Positions 31,682-44,153 of a stretch of DNA of 64,000 nt are shown here, in pieces; positions within the stretch are counted from its first letter, which is position 1; every line of letters begins with the position of its first letter. The position numbers and the translations under genes were made by a program. Under the pieces are notes generated by a model that had not been told where the DNA came from, did no database searches, and saw only the letters and a list, made by a program, of their open reading frames with translations. The DNA lies in contig JAKIMF020000004.1 in the NCBI GenBank assembly GCA_022605425.2, positions 617,501-681,500 of the forward strand, written 5' to 3'. The stretch is from Hamiltosporidium tvaerminnensis (taxonomy: Eukaryota; Microsporidia; Dubosqiidae).

Positions 31682-34600
31682 ATTTAAAAAACGAAATAAT
31701 AAATCATTTTTTTGTTTAATGTCATCCCTACGGGTTTTTTCGTGAAAATGTAAAACTATTGGTTCATTTTTTGTTTCCATTAAAACTCTGCTAGATTATA
31801 AATTCATTCATTAATCGGTTGTTTTTTATCGTATTTTTTGATTCAGATGAAAAATCTACGATTGTTCAACCATTTCTTAAACCTCGACATTTTTTTATAT
31901 TTTTGATAAATTCTTTATTTTGATTATTCTGTTCACCATATGGAATCAATAAACTTGGTTTTAAATCTGGCTAACTTCTTATTTTTGATCAGAATACATG
32001 CGTTATAAGGTTAAATGTTGTTTGTGCATTAAAGCTGTTTGTATGAAATGAAAAATATGAATTCAAAATCCATATCAATGTATTCACATAGCCTTATTTA
32101 CTCTTTTTTTTAAACAAGAAAATTTTAACTGTTTTTTTGTACAATCGCTATAATCTTGTGTTCCTAGTGAAGTTTAATTTTCGTAGAGTATTTAATTACA
32201 ATAATATCCAATATTATTAATTTAATTACGCCAAATAAAAGTTATCTGATCCCTAAAATCATTTTCTATGCTGAGATACTTCCTTAGTTTTCTAGCTTTA
32301 ACAATTGAAAAGCGTCAGTTGAATTAGTCTGGCTTTTAATCAAAAAATCCTATTTTATAAATTTCCTATTTAAAATAAATATATTCAGGTATTTAATCCG
32401 AATTTATACATCACTTATAATTCTTATGTCTACTCTATTTCTGAATGCAAATTTAAGAATCTTTTGAACTGAGTCTTTTTGATTTTTTTGTAGACTTAAA
32501 TAAATATTTGTTAGCGATAACTAAGGTATACACAAAATCATATTGTTTTGACTTCACTTGTAATCTAACAGAGGATAATTATACATTTTTTCAAAAGATC
32601 TGCTGATTTTTTCTAGTTTCTACAATGGTCTAATTTTTTTGAACTACAAAATACATTTCTATCTCGCCTGTAACAAAAGACGGCATAGAATATGTCTTAA
32701 TTTATTTTTATAACTCTTTTTGCGGAAACCAACATTATTTATTCAATATTTCTAGCTCGTAAAGCTAGAGTTTAATTTTCTCTTTTCCTAAAATCCGGCT
32801 ATTAAAGCCTTTTAAAAATTTCTTTTGTCTTCTTTGTAAAATATATTCTTAGAGATACTCTCTTTCAGATGTGAAAGATAGATTTTTTTATCATTTTATA
32901 TCTCTAGGATTGTTGTTCTTTTAGTCGATATTCCCTTGATTGTTTTCAAATAAATTAATATTACAAGATCATATGTTACCTTTCCATTTAAACTAATGAG
33001 GCAATTGAATATCCATACATATTCCGTGTGATGTTTTCCTTACACTAGATACTAAAATGTATTATCTTTTTTTTTATAAATTGTTTCCATAGTTTCATTT
33101 AACAAAATAATTTGTGTGGGTCAGTTACATGTACTTCTGAATTATAGTTTATTAAATTTCTCGTTCAATCATTACATGTATGAAATACTTGTTTGTATTT
33201 GATTTGGTTCGATAAAATCTTTTAAATTTTGCTTGTAGCATCATTTTTAACATGAATAATAAAAATTTGCTGTTAATAACTCAAGATTCCAAATTTTTCT
33301 AAAAATAATTTGTAAATTAAATTTTCCAGAATGGGTAATTCCTTTATAATATTTTTTATCCGTGTTAAGTTCTTTTTTCTAACTCTTAAAGCTATTTTAG
33401 AAAAGATTGATTTAATTTCATCATTAGAGACAGATTATGTATTTCTTTTTCTCATTAGAAGGCTAAGAATATACTAAACATGTACTATTAATTACCCAGG
33501 TTTTGTTTTTATATCTATTACTATTTCTGAGTGTTTTTAATCTGCTTTCAATTCAATATAACAAAAAATAGAAATACCAAAATAAATAGATATATTATTT
33601 AATTTTCTTATCTATTTATCATATTTTCATTATTTTATAGGTCTTACTACTAGACTGATTTTATATTTTGATAATGCTGATATTATCAACTTTAAACTTT
33701 GATGACGAAAATCTAAGTTTAAAATGCTTATAGAAATAAATATAACCTATTGAATAAAAAGATTTTTTGACAACAATCAAGATCGCCTCCAATTTGTTTT
33801 CTTACACCTCATTTAGTGCAATATTCAAAAAAAACCCGTTTTATTGTTTTGTAGATTTTTAACTACCGCAGCTGAACTTCCCAAAAAAATATTTTTATAT
33901 TCCAAGTTTATTCGAGTTTATTACTACTTAGTACTTATTCGTTAACTTTAGAATGGTTGAAAACAAGATGATTGATCTTTAATAAATATAGGTTAAAAAT
34001 GTACTCAAATAAGATACAGAAAACCATCGAAGAACAAACTGCTTAAGTATATAAATCGAAAATATAAAATTGAAAATATATAAGAAATATTTATAAGGAT
34101 TCTGGATTTTCCTGGCGAAGAAAATATACATACGCCGAATTTCTGTAGCTTTCCGGTCGGAAAAGCGATTATTAATATCTAAAAATCATAAATTTTTAGA
34201 AACATGATATGAGAAGCTATTTAGCAAAAATTTACAAATAAACATGGTTATGAGTTCTACAGCCTTTGATTCACAAAATAAAGCAAAAAATTGAATTTCC
34301 ATAATAAAAACCATATACTTGTAATTAATTATTGTTAATCTGCAATATAAAGAAATAAATTTACTTCAACATGCATCATTTCTTTTTTAACATCATTTTT
34401 TTGTACATTTCAGATTTTCAGCTAACTATTTGATGAATGATTTTTATTAACAAATATTCGAAATGATCATCGCTTAAAGTATTATTGGATATAAAATCCG
34501 CAGGATTTCCTACTCAGGATTCGTTTCGAAAGCGATGGTTTTAGGCTTCTACAGAAATCTTTAGGAAGATATCTCTAATTTTTTTGCGTAGCAAGCTTTT

Positions 34601-35623
34601 TGTCAATATTTGTCTTCTGAACAGATTCTGGCTTCTTTTCATGGTATCACGCCATAAAAAATGTGCTATTTGTATAATGCACGCAGCATTCATATTAAAA
34701 TAGGCCCGTAGGAATCTAAATGTTTATCAGATACCTAATGTTTTCAATATAAAATTTCACATTTAATATTACTATTTGCCTAAAAGTTTTGTTGTTCGTA
34801 CTAACGCTTTTTATATTTTGATCACTTTTATTCCCTTTCGTAGTCAATTCTGGTTTTAAGCTTTATACAAATTTTATTCGCGAGAGAACACGTTTTATCA
34901 AGTAAGTGGCGATAATGTGGTATCTTTTATAGTTTCAACCTAATTTTCTTCTCCCTTAATGCAATTAATTTTTTTTAACTTCCAATAATTATATATCCGC
35001 GGAAATTACTTGTTGTAACACTTATGAAAGAAGTCATTTTACGATCGTTGAACTATTCAGCAAAATATATCTGTATTTGCTAAAAAGAACTCTATATTTT
35101 TCTTGTAGTCTTTTCGATTAGAATTGAGTTTGGTTTTTTGACCCATTGACAAGTAACTTTAAAAAATATCAATATAAAAGTTTGTTCTGTCGTAAATAGC
35201 TTGTAACCAAAAGCCTTACCAAAAAATCAAGAGGTTTACTAGAGAAAACATAAGATAAGCCTACAATTTCAAGTACCTTTTGTGTATTTTTCTTGAGATA
35301 TATGATATTTTTTCCGAGTAAAGGTTAGCAATTCTGGGTTCAGAAGACAGGTAATTTACATTATTTTGATTATATTATTTGTATATTTCTCCTAAAATGG
35401 AATAGCAGCAGTTTTATTTTTTGAAATTGATTTGTATTACGAAAATTTTTTCTTATTCATATAATGCTGTTATATTTAATATATTTACTATTTTAATTTT
35501 TAACTTGAAAATTTCGGAAATATTATATAAAATTTGTAAAAATATAAAATAGATTCGCAATGTTAAATGATGAATTTATTTAATGATTTCCATAAAATTC
35601 TCTCAGGCTTTTTAAAAATACTA
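31682..35623. other. 3.9-kb gene desert
   Basis: No supported coding frame on either strand, no tandem array and no element motif that I can name. Isolated GC-richer patches (for example 34500-34700) may be old element DNA, but their translations match nothing I recognise. Confidence 0.45.
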
Positions 35624-36916
35624 TTAAAAATTTGGGTAAAAAACTAACATGTCAATAAAAGAATTTATGCTCATTAAATTCCCTAAATATGAAATTTTCT
35701 CTTCATCAAAAATTTTTATTCTAAAATCTGAGCATTTCACTCGGTGAATTTTAAAGTATCTCGGGTTTTCTTCTTCAATAAATTCTATCAGATATAATTT
35801 AAAGTGTGCGAAAACCGCTAAATAAAAAGAAGATTCAATTATTATATCATTATAAGCACGATTCATAAACCATTTATAATTAAACACAAATTTTCTAGAA
35901 TCCCGGCTAAACAAAATAAAAAACTTATAGTCTGAATCTTTTGTATTTTTCGAAGTAAAAAGATACATAAATTCAAAATCATACGAAAAGTTTTTAAAAC
36001 AAAATGATCTTTCTAATAATATTAAATTTTTTGCGCCATCTTCTAAAATTTGTAGGTCATCAAACACAATCTGATAAACATTAATTATGGTTTTATAACT
36101 TAGTTTGTGAATATCTGTTTCTTCATGTATTTCAGAATTATTTTTATAAATTAGAAAGTAATTGTAACATCCAAAAAATATTTTTGATTTTGATTCATCA
36201 AATAATCTATTAAATTGATTTATCATTTTTTCTCTGTCAATAGTATGTTCGGAAATTACATTTTCTGAAAAGATCTTTACACAAAGTAAATTAGATATAT
36301 CATATTTTAAATTCGAAGGTATGTTTTGATAACAATCTGGTATTTTTCTTGATAATCCATTTGTTATATCATCAATCGAAACATATGAATATTTTCTTAA
36401 AGTCCCGTTCTGGTATTTCATCAACATTTTAGTAACTTTAAATATCATAAAAAAGTATTTTAAGAAGTATGTTAAGCATTTATTTCCGATTATATTATGA
36501 GAATGGTTTTGAATACTCAACTTATTGAGCAATGGTATATTAGAAAAAAAAATAAACCAGTTTTTTTTGTTTAATTGAGTTATCTGGAGAGTTTTAAATG
36601 TTATTTCGCGAACACTATCATCTGAATATTTCGTGGTACCATAAATCAAAAACTCATATTTTTTTGAAATTCCTGATTGTAAATATCCTGAAATAGATTT
36701 AACAGTAAGCTCAGGAATATTTTGATAGAAAAGAAGATGCGTAACATCTATTGCCTTCGGTAACAATTCAAAAGCAGTGGTTTCTCTTTTATATATATCA
36801 AGACATTTTTTGGCAAAGAACTTTTGTTTTTTTGCTATATCCATTTTTCCTTCCAAATATAAATTAAACATCCAAATTTTGAATAAAAAATATTTTAATC
36901 TTCTCATGCAACTCAT
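35624..36916 (-). CDS. Hypothetical protein, 406-430 aa
   Basis: A complete reverse-strand frame with the AT-rich codon use of its neighbours. I do not recognise the family. The first ATG (36916) gives a short hydrophobic/basic stretch, RRLKYFLFKIWMFNLYL, that could be a chance extension. The ATG at codon 25 (36844, MDIAKKQKFFAKK) is a plausible true start, preceded by GGAAGGAAAA on the coding strand but by no C-run. The remainder mixes aromatic-rich strands and helices, with repeated FF/YF pairs (YFLKYFFMIFK near residue 150), and has no obvious catalytic motif. Integral membrane location is not supported. Probably specific to microsporidia or too divergent to place by eye. Confidence 0.7.
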   Translation of the reverse strand: MSCMRRLKYFLFKIWMFNLYLEGKMDIAKKQKFFAKKCLDIYKRETTAFELLPKAIDVTHLLFYQNIPELTVKSISGYLQSGISKKYEFLIYGTTKYSDDSVREITFKTLQITQLNKKNWFIFFSNIPLLNKLSIQNHSHNIIGNKCLTYFLKYFFMIFKVTKMLMKYQNGTLRKYSYVSIDDITNGLSRKIPDCYQNIPSNLKYDISNLLCVKIFSENVISEHTIDREKMINQFNRLFDESKSKIFFGCYNYFLIYKNNSEIHEETDIHKLSYKTIINVYQIVFDDLQILEDGAKNLILLERSFCFKNFSYDFEFMYLFTSKNTKDSDYKFFILFSRDSRKFVFNYKWFMNRAYNDIIIESSFYLAVFAHFKLYLIEFIEEENPRYFKIHRVKCSDFRIKIFDEEKISYLGNLMSINSFIDMLVFYPNF

Positions 36917-37309
36917 AAAGCTTTTAGAAAACGATTCTAATCAGATTTTATAATCGAATTAAAATGTTTTTAGTATTAAATTGATATTATTTTATTGATT
37001 GACGATAAAATTATTTTACTGATAAATATTCTCTAATTAATGTCGAGTCCATTCTAATCCAAATTTCAAAAAAACATTAGAAAGAGCCATAAAAACATAA
37101 TATTATGCCAATTAAATATAAATAAATTCATTTATTCACTCTAATTCCTTTTTAAGCCATTTCTTCATCGATAAATATTTTTCATATTTTAAGAAATAGA
37201 AATAACTGCAAAAACAAAGAAACAGTCAATAAGAAGTTAAAATAAAAAAAAATAGGAAAATAAGAAAATATTACTTTAAAGGATATAAACCGTATAGATT
37301 TTCGAAATG
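36917..37309. other. Spacer, nothing recognised
   Basis: AT-rich spacer between a reverse-strand gene and the 3' end of a reverse-strand element remnant. Confidence 0.4.
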
Positions 37310-38560
37310 GTCTTTAAATCATTCATGTTTTTGTCAAAATTAAATAATTCATCATAATGATACTTCTCATACGATTTTTGCAGATAATTTTCAGCTTGCC
37401 GTCACATTATATCAAAAAGCTTTCATTGCTACCCCTAGCAACAACTTTCCAAAGCTTTTCTTCATAGAAGCTAACTATTTTTCTTTTTTTCGTCCTTAGA
37501 TTGTTATCGAAATTTCTCTTTAGTAGCACCACATCATCAGTATTAAATTTTAAGCGAAATAATGTATATCCGCATCATTTTTCATACGAGCTAAATATTT
37601 GTCTTGATATAAGTGAAACCGTTGGAAGCACATCTTTTTATTGGATACTTAATTCTCAACAGCTACTCTATCTTCATCACATGGCAGTTCTATGTTTAGA
37701 TCTAAATTTTCGATATATTCTTTTAATTCGGAGCCTGAAGAATATTTTTATTTATTGCGTTTTCTGAGTATTCTACAGCAATTTGCCTATACGACCTCTA
37801 AATGCTTATATTGGGGGACATGTTTATTCCCATTATCTAGGTTTGATTGTAGATTCGTAAGATTTTCTTCTATATATCGATCAATCTTTTTTGGCTAGAT
37901 GCTCTTAAATTTATAGTAAGCTTGCTCCTAATTGTCGAGTTATATCTCTCAACTTGAACTTTATTTTGTGGGTGTCTTGCTCTTCCCTTAATAAAATAAA
38001 TGTTCTGATCAACACGCATTTGTTTTATTCGTTCGTTTGAACTCTTTTTTTATTATCTGTTTGTAAAATACTAGGAGCATTCTCAAGGAAAATATGATTT
38101 TCAGGCTCGTTTGTAACACAGGTTGCTGATTTTGTTTGCAACGGTGCACAAATAAAAACTTAGAGTGTATATCCAAAACATGTAAGATCCATCAACTGCC
38201 GTCATTATCTGTTGAATATTTCCGCATATTTAAAATATCAAACCAAATTCTTTGCCATAAATAATTTGCAGCTATCGTCCGAATTGCATCATTTCGCTTC
38301 AAATGTTGATAATAATGAGAATATTGGCATGTTTTAAAGACTACTTCTGTTTTCTCTTGCTTAAACTCGCTGTATTTTCTTATAATTTCATAGTGCATTG
38401 TCTTTATACCATTACGACCAGTAAGATGTATAGAAGTAAAAACATTGAATTGTGATACTAGATCATCATCTACTAAAACTAATTTAATGATGTTTTATAC
38501 ATCCGTCGTGTATACCTTGCCATTTTCAATGTATATATCGCCTGCTCGCTTTAAAAACCA
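37310..38560 (-). mobile_element. Integrase pseudogene, third copy, reverse strand
   Basis: On the minus strand the integrase reads in order through several stops and frameshifts. At 38230-38250 is RIWFDILNM with the first Asp. Next comes WILHVLDIHSKFLFVHR, then ENAPSILQTDN near 38050-38080 with the second Asp. GRARHPQNKVQVERYNSTIR at 37918-37985 is a textbook HPQ-Q-VERfN motif holding the catalytic Glu. The C-terminal part reads YLARMKNDADIHYF and VLLKRNFDNN near 37490-37620. Upstream (38270-38400) lies the helical/zinc-like N-terminus. All three catalytic residues can still be read, but not in one frame. It is a relative of the copies at 8 and 39.6 kb, perhaps of a distinct subfamily because the HPQ segment is much better kept. 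Confidence 0.7.
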
Positions 38561-39599
38561 TCTTTTCTGATAGCGATTCATATTGCATGGTAAATTTTCC
38601 GAATTTTTAAGTTTTCAACTTCCCTATTTTTTACTCCGAAACATGAATATAAACAAAAATCGTCGGCCTCTATTTAAAAAGTTTGCACAAAACAATTTAT
38701 TTGCCTAATTTTATTTTTTTTAAAAATATAGGAGTGGAATTGATTCGCCATCAAACAAATATGTTCTACTTTATTTTTGTAGTTATGTTTTTTCGATCAA
38801 AATAATGAATTAAACTTTAACTAAAAAAATAATTTATTTCTTTTGCAGTTTAATATTTATATTCTAACTAATAGAAATCATATATTTATATCAGTCTTTT
38901 ATATTTTATCTTACGGATACTAAATGATTGAAAAAAAATGATCAAAATTCGATTCGAAATAATCGAAATAGCACAAAAAAATACAAAATAAAATACATAA
39001 AATTCAACGAAAAAAACCTTTTTGGTTCTTATAAATTTGTAACCGAGTGAGCAACTTGTGATTGTTCAACCGAATACAATAACTCTATGTAAAAATTTTT
39101 AGATATCATAGCATCTATTTATTCATTTTATACTCGATATTCCTCACATTATCTTTTTATATCCTAGGTCAATAATGAGATCATAAGAAGAAGTATGAGT
39201 TACGGGTAGTTTAAATATTTGGGTAATTTGAAAAATTTTACAAAATAAAAACTAATTTATAGCACTATCAGATCACTATTAACACCGCTACGATTTGTAT
39301 TCAGTTTAATATAGTTACTAGGATTTAGCATTACGTGTCTGGTGTGATATTCACCAGCCAATCAGACAGCATTCTCGATTTGTCGCCAATACCATCTTGT
39401 ACATCGTCGAATTGGGGATTGCGTTCAGTTTTTTATTTATTTTTGCAAGAAATAAAGTGCCGGAACCGATTTTAATACCTGTTAATGATATTTTATCATT
39501 TTTAGGAACGTCTGAATATATCTTGGTAATCCAAAGGTCAAAATACGCAAATTCTAATAAAACACTAATCTATGGAGTTGGTAGAAAAATGTTAAGTCG
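38561..39599. other. Spacer between two integrase remnants
   Basis: A 73-codon frame at 39397-39618 starts in a slightly GC-richer patch and abuts the next integrase remnant. It is probably the upstream body of that element, not a gene. Nothing else was seen. Confidence 0.35.
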
Positions 39600-40520
39600 T
39601 CAGCCAGCAAGTTTTTAAGAAATAACCAAGAGAGGATCAGCGTTTACGAAGATTTGGAATGATAACTATTAGAGAAATGGTGAAGTGAATTATTCCCATA
39701 GAGTAAGCTAAATATAAGAGAATTCTTATGTACATCGAAAAACGAAATTTTCTGATTTCACATAATGGGCACTTTGCAATAGAGTACGGTAATTGAAATC
39801 GTATCCAAAAAGAAATTGTTCAAAATATAACAAAATCGCAACAGAAATTCCAACAAGCCATCTAAATTTAAGTATTCTTTGCAAAAAAAAACACAGTGTA
39901 GTAAAAAAAGGGATTCTTGTAAAACCGATACTAAGTAAAAAACTAGATTCAAGATCCTAAGTCGATTTAGTCGACATACAATCCCACCCCGATGATCTAA
40001 ATATATTCATAGTTGTAATCCAGATCTTTTAAGCAAATTATTACACTTCGACTTCTAAAAAGCAAAAGTAATCGAGAATAAGATTATGTACTTTTAGATA
40101 ATTTTAGCATTTTCCATGCACCCACTATTTTAATTAGTGATATGTTAGAAATTAAGCTAAGAAAACCATTAAAGAACTAGAGAATATTTAGTTTGTGGTC
40201 AAGATAATAGATGAAGACCTTGACACTCTCGAAGCCAAAGCTCCATTGATTATGCGAATAGTGATATTGAATATGCTTTCTTTAAAGCCAAAAGATAATT
40301 AGAGCTCGAGAATCATATGAAGACTTGAGTTTTCGTTCAATTTTGAAAAACCGAACTCATCATAGTGACATAAAGTGAATTCATATAAGGCCATATTTGA
40401 AAAAAAGTCTAAAGTCGGTTTATAAAGTTTTCTACATACAAATGTTTTGCATAATATAACCCCTGAAGATAAATTAGAAGTAAATTAAACAATCAAAACG
40501 AGTTCGATCGGAAGAAGAAG
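39600..40520 (+). mobile_element. Integrase pseudogene, fourth copy
   Basis: Nucleotide similarity to the 7.87-8.83 kb remnant is visible along its length, for example the 'gaggatcagcgtttacgaag' block at 39630, the segment encoding (V)DLVDIQS at 39960-39985, CTTCGACTTCTAAAAAGCAA at 40047 (corresponding to LR-LK-K) and the later SILKNRTHHSDIK at about 40340-40380. Reading requires several frame changes and passes many stops. The SDNGREF signature is reduced to a trace near 40138. The element is dead. Confidence 0.5.
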
Positions 40521-43500
40521 TACTACTCATAATTATCAAGTCAAAATAATAGCAACTCCACATAAAAAAGGTATATATCTTCATTTGATAGCTGCTTTTA
40601 TTATTCACTTCTTATTTACAAACCATGTTAGTGTTTCAAAGCAATAAAATAGAATCAAATGTATTGAGCAACGTGCTATTCGAGTCTCTTGGCTATGAAT
40701 TTTAGGCGAATAAAGGTTATAATCTTTTTTTAGAAAACTCCGACTTGAAAATTTGCCGATATATATAGAATTGGAAAGATTTAAGTAAGCAATTCAAACA
40801 AATTCATAAAAGTTGCTTGAATCCCCGTTTCAAAATACACTTTTGCTAAGTAATGTGGTAAGGTAGAGTTTTAGATATTGACAAGGGCCTAATGATAAAA
40901 TCAATAAGATGCGATTTGTTCTTGAAATGAAAGATACCAATTTTTATACCTTGATACGAAAAATGAATATTAAATCGAATTTATTGATGGGAATAACTTA
41001 CAATATCTAGTTAAGTTTATTTCTGCAGAGGAAATTATTCCAATCGTATTTTTCCGTAAATAATGAATAAGAATGTATTCATAGTGTGGTGGTCAGAATA
41101 ATAATCGACATGGCTGCAAACTTGGATACCCTTCTGACAAATCCAAGTACGGTAAAGAAAAATAACGATGTATCTCGAAATTTCTGCAAATATTAAGTAG
41201 ATCTAACAATAATCATTTCTGTTTTTGATTTAAGAGTTTCAATATACATATTTTTTTAGGCCTACATATGTTCAAATCTTTTCCTTTAAAAAAATATTGT
41301 CTTTTTTCCCATCTTATAAAATATGGAAAAGGAAATCGAATTGCTTGTAACATATATAAACAAATTATTTTCTTCGTAGATATGCTATATGAGGCGCTAG
41401 CTTAAAAATAATTTCACAGAAACCGTAAAGTTAAGCGATCCAGAATTTTCTTTGCTTTAAAATTTATTATTAATGGCTAAAAAGTTTAATTGTTACGAGG
41501 ATTACAGTTCATATTATTCGTATTTTATCTAAATTTATTAAAAATCTAAGTATTATAAAATAGAAATCATATCTAATTAAACAAGGTTGTATAAGCCGCA
41601 CCTGTCTCTTATTTTTTATATAAATCCATCACATTCTGATTAAAATTATTATTTTAATCTAATATAATTTATCTTCTTCATAAAATACTACAGTTTGAAC
41701 AACTTAGCGCTATAATTTTTTAAGGAATAGAATATGAATGGAAATATAGTTGAATAAAAATTAAATTTTCGAGAATCATTAAGTACGTGTATCACTAAAT
41801 ATATGACATAAATTTTATAAAAAATTTAAAATATTTCGCTTCTTGGTTATTTTAACGATAAGATTTGAACTTTTTCTATATTTAATGATAGAAACTTCGA
41901 AATTGAGTTTGAAATAAAAAAAAGTCAACTTATATGGAATAGATTAAGACATAAAAAAATTTTTACTCTAAAAACTAACAATAAGATAGAAAATTTGTTA
42001 TTCAGTGTAGAAACTAACAAAAAAGATAAATTATTAAAATTTTACTAGAATTACCAACGAAAATAAGCAGTATGTATAAAATATCACGTGGACATCAATA
42101 TAGCGCACAATAAATTGTTTTAGAGCGCTACTAGCACGTGCGTTTACATATGTAGCCTCTTCATCTTATTACATAAAACCCTAGACATAGAAAGCGTCGA
42201 AAAAATATGGTTAAGATGACAAACAATAGCAGCGTTTATCGATATTGTAAAGATTTTCAAATTTACTAGTAGGAACCTCGAAATCATGCCTTATTACAAA
42301 TAACCGAAGAGATCCAAGAACAAGTATTCGGTGTTCTTTTGTGTAAATTCGATCATTTAAACTGCTAGTGACAGAATAATTTATACATTAACTCCTTTAA
42401 ATTATAAACCAAAGCTTACAGTTGTTGAAAATGTAAATAACAAAAATAACACGGATCGCTGTGAAATAAACCATATATTCTTACGAGCCACACTTTAATA
42501 TCCCAGACAAACCAAGAAAAGAAAGTCTATTCACGATAGAAAGTGAAATATATAATGATACGGTATTTCTTCTAATGCATTAAGTACATGGTATGTAAAG
42601 AATCAAGAAAATAACATATACATGCAAATATATTTCAGCAAAAATGACATATAAGACAATATATATGAATTTGATGGCTGAATACTCGATTATTCAAATA
42701 TATCTGTATATAAATAAGATGCAGATTAAGAAATTAAAAACTTAAGAAAATATCCAAGACTTAGCAGTAGATATAAAACCAAAGAAAACAAATTTTGTTT
42801 TATGTAGAAAATTAATCTGACTTTGTGATTAAGAGAAATTCAAAAACAGGTGTTCAGTTATTTAAAGATCTGCTTCTATAAGAATTAGGTTGATTTTGAC
42901 ACGATAAATATATTAAATCAAAACTCGCCAAATTGCTATCCTAAAGATATATTTCATTGAAAATATAAAAAGAACTAGGAAGCACACATTATATAATATA
43001 ATTTAATACTTAGAATCTTGATCTAATGGATAAGGAGTTTGGTGAGAGCAGGAATCAAATGTACCAAATTGTTGGATTTTTCAAAGACTGTTTCTAATAA
43101 ATCTAAGCTAACAATCAAATGGAATGTTTTTTTGATAAGGTGAGATAGAAAGTGAGAGAAAGCGTTGCAATAATTGTATTAAGAGAATTTAATACGAGGA
43201 AAAGCTCTTCATGGAGAATATATCAATCACTAGCATGTGTTAGAACTATTTATCATTTACTTTAAACTATAGAATATTACGTTACTTGCATATTTTCTGC
43301 ATATCTCAGAGATTTGTAGTTCTTAAATAAAGAAAAAGGAGAAAAATAGCAAATAATAGAAACACGGTGAATATATGAAATAAAACGAGTAAAAAAGATT
43401 TAATATTTTATCAATAGAAGCTTAGGATCGTATATTTCATAATATGTTTATTTTTTTTATAGTCGTGAAAATAGTAATGTCATTAGACATATAATATATA

Positions 43501-44138
43501 GATTTAATAAAAAAAGTGTGTGTAGTTGTTAACAACAGTTAAATATAAGATACAAATCTTATAAAATAAGCAACTACATTTAATCGACCGAGTCTTAATT
43601 AAAAATATAAAAGATAAAAACAAAACATTTTTATATTAAATTAAATCAAATTAATTTAATGATTTATAAAAATGTAAGACCTAGCTATAAATTAGACCGG
43701 TAATTTCAATATATTGGCTAAACCTTATATTAAATTTGGATTCTTCCTTGCATATTATCAAAAACCCATTATTAGCTGTTATGTATCGTTTAAATATTTC
43801 GAATCTTACCAATTCTTTTTGTTATGCATTAGTTGTAACAGAAAATTTTGTTTATAAAGCGCCAAAAAAATTTATTTATCAGAAATTTTAAATTTGATTT
43901 ACGCAATATATCATCTGTTGCTTATAAAAAAATGTATAATATTAAATTTCGCATTTGAACCATTCAAATTACTGACTAGATTTTATATTTGACATGCTTC
44001 CAAAAAAATATTCTTGTTTAATTTAATTTAATTAATTAACCTAAGACCATATTAAAAACTTCTATTTTAATCAATAAATGAATGATAAAAATCTTTTAAT
44101 TTGTTTTTTATCTTCAAAAAAGTATTTATAGCTACGAA
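40521..44138. other. 3.6-kb gene desert
   Basis: No supported frame, array, RNA gene or element signature. A few GC-richer patches (for example 42080-42250) break the AT-rich background but translate to nothing I recognise. Confidence 0.45.
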
Positions 44139-44147
44139 ATGCAAATT

Positions 44148-44152
44148 CCCCC
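44148..44152 (+). promoter_or_regulatory. CCCCC motif that decides the start at 44154
   Basis: The motif lies between an upstream in-frame ATG (44139) and the next ATG (44154). In the other genes here the C-run precedes the start, so the functional start is most likely 44154, two bases after the run. Confidence 0.5.
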
Positions 44153-44153
44153 A

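Noticed and set aside
37501-37898. Forward frames of 88 and 68 aa
   Set aside because: The minus strand here reads as the C-terminal part of an integrase, so these are antisense shadows of the element.
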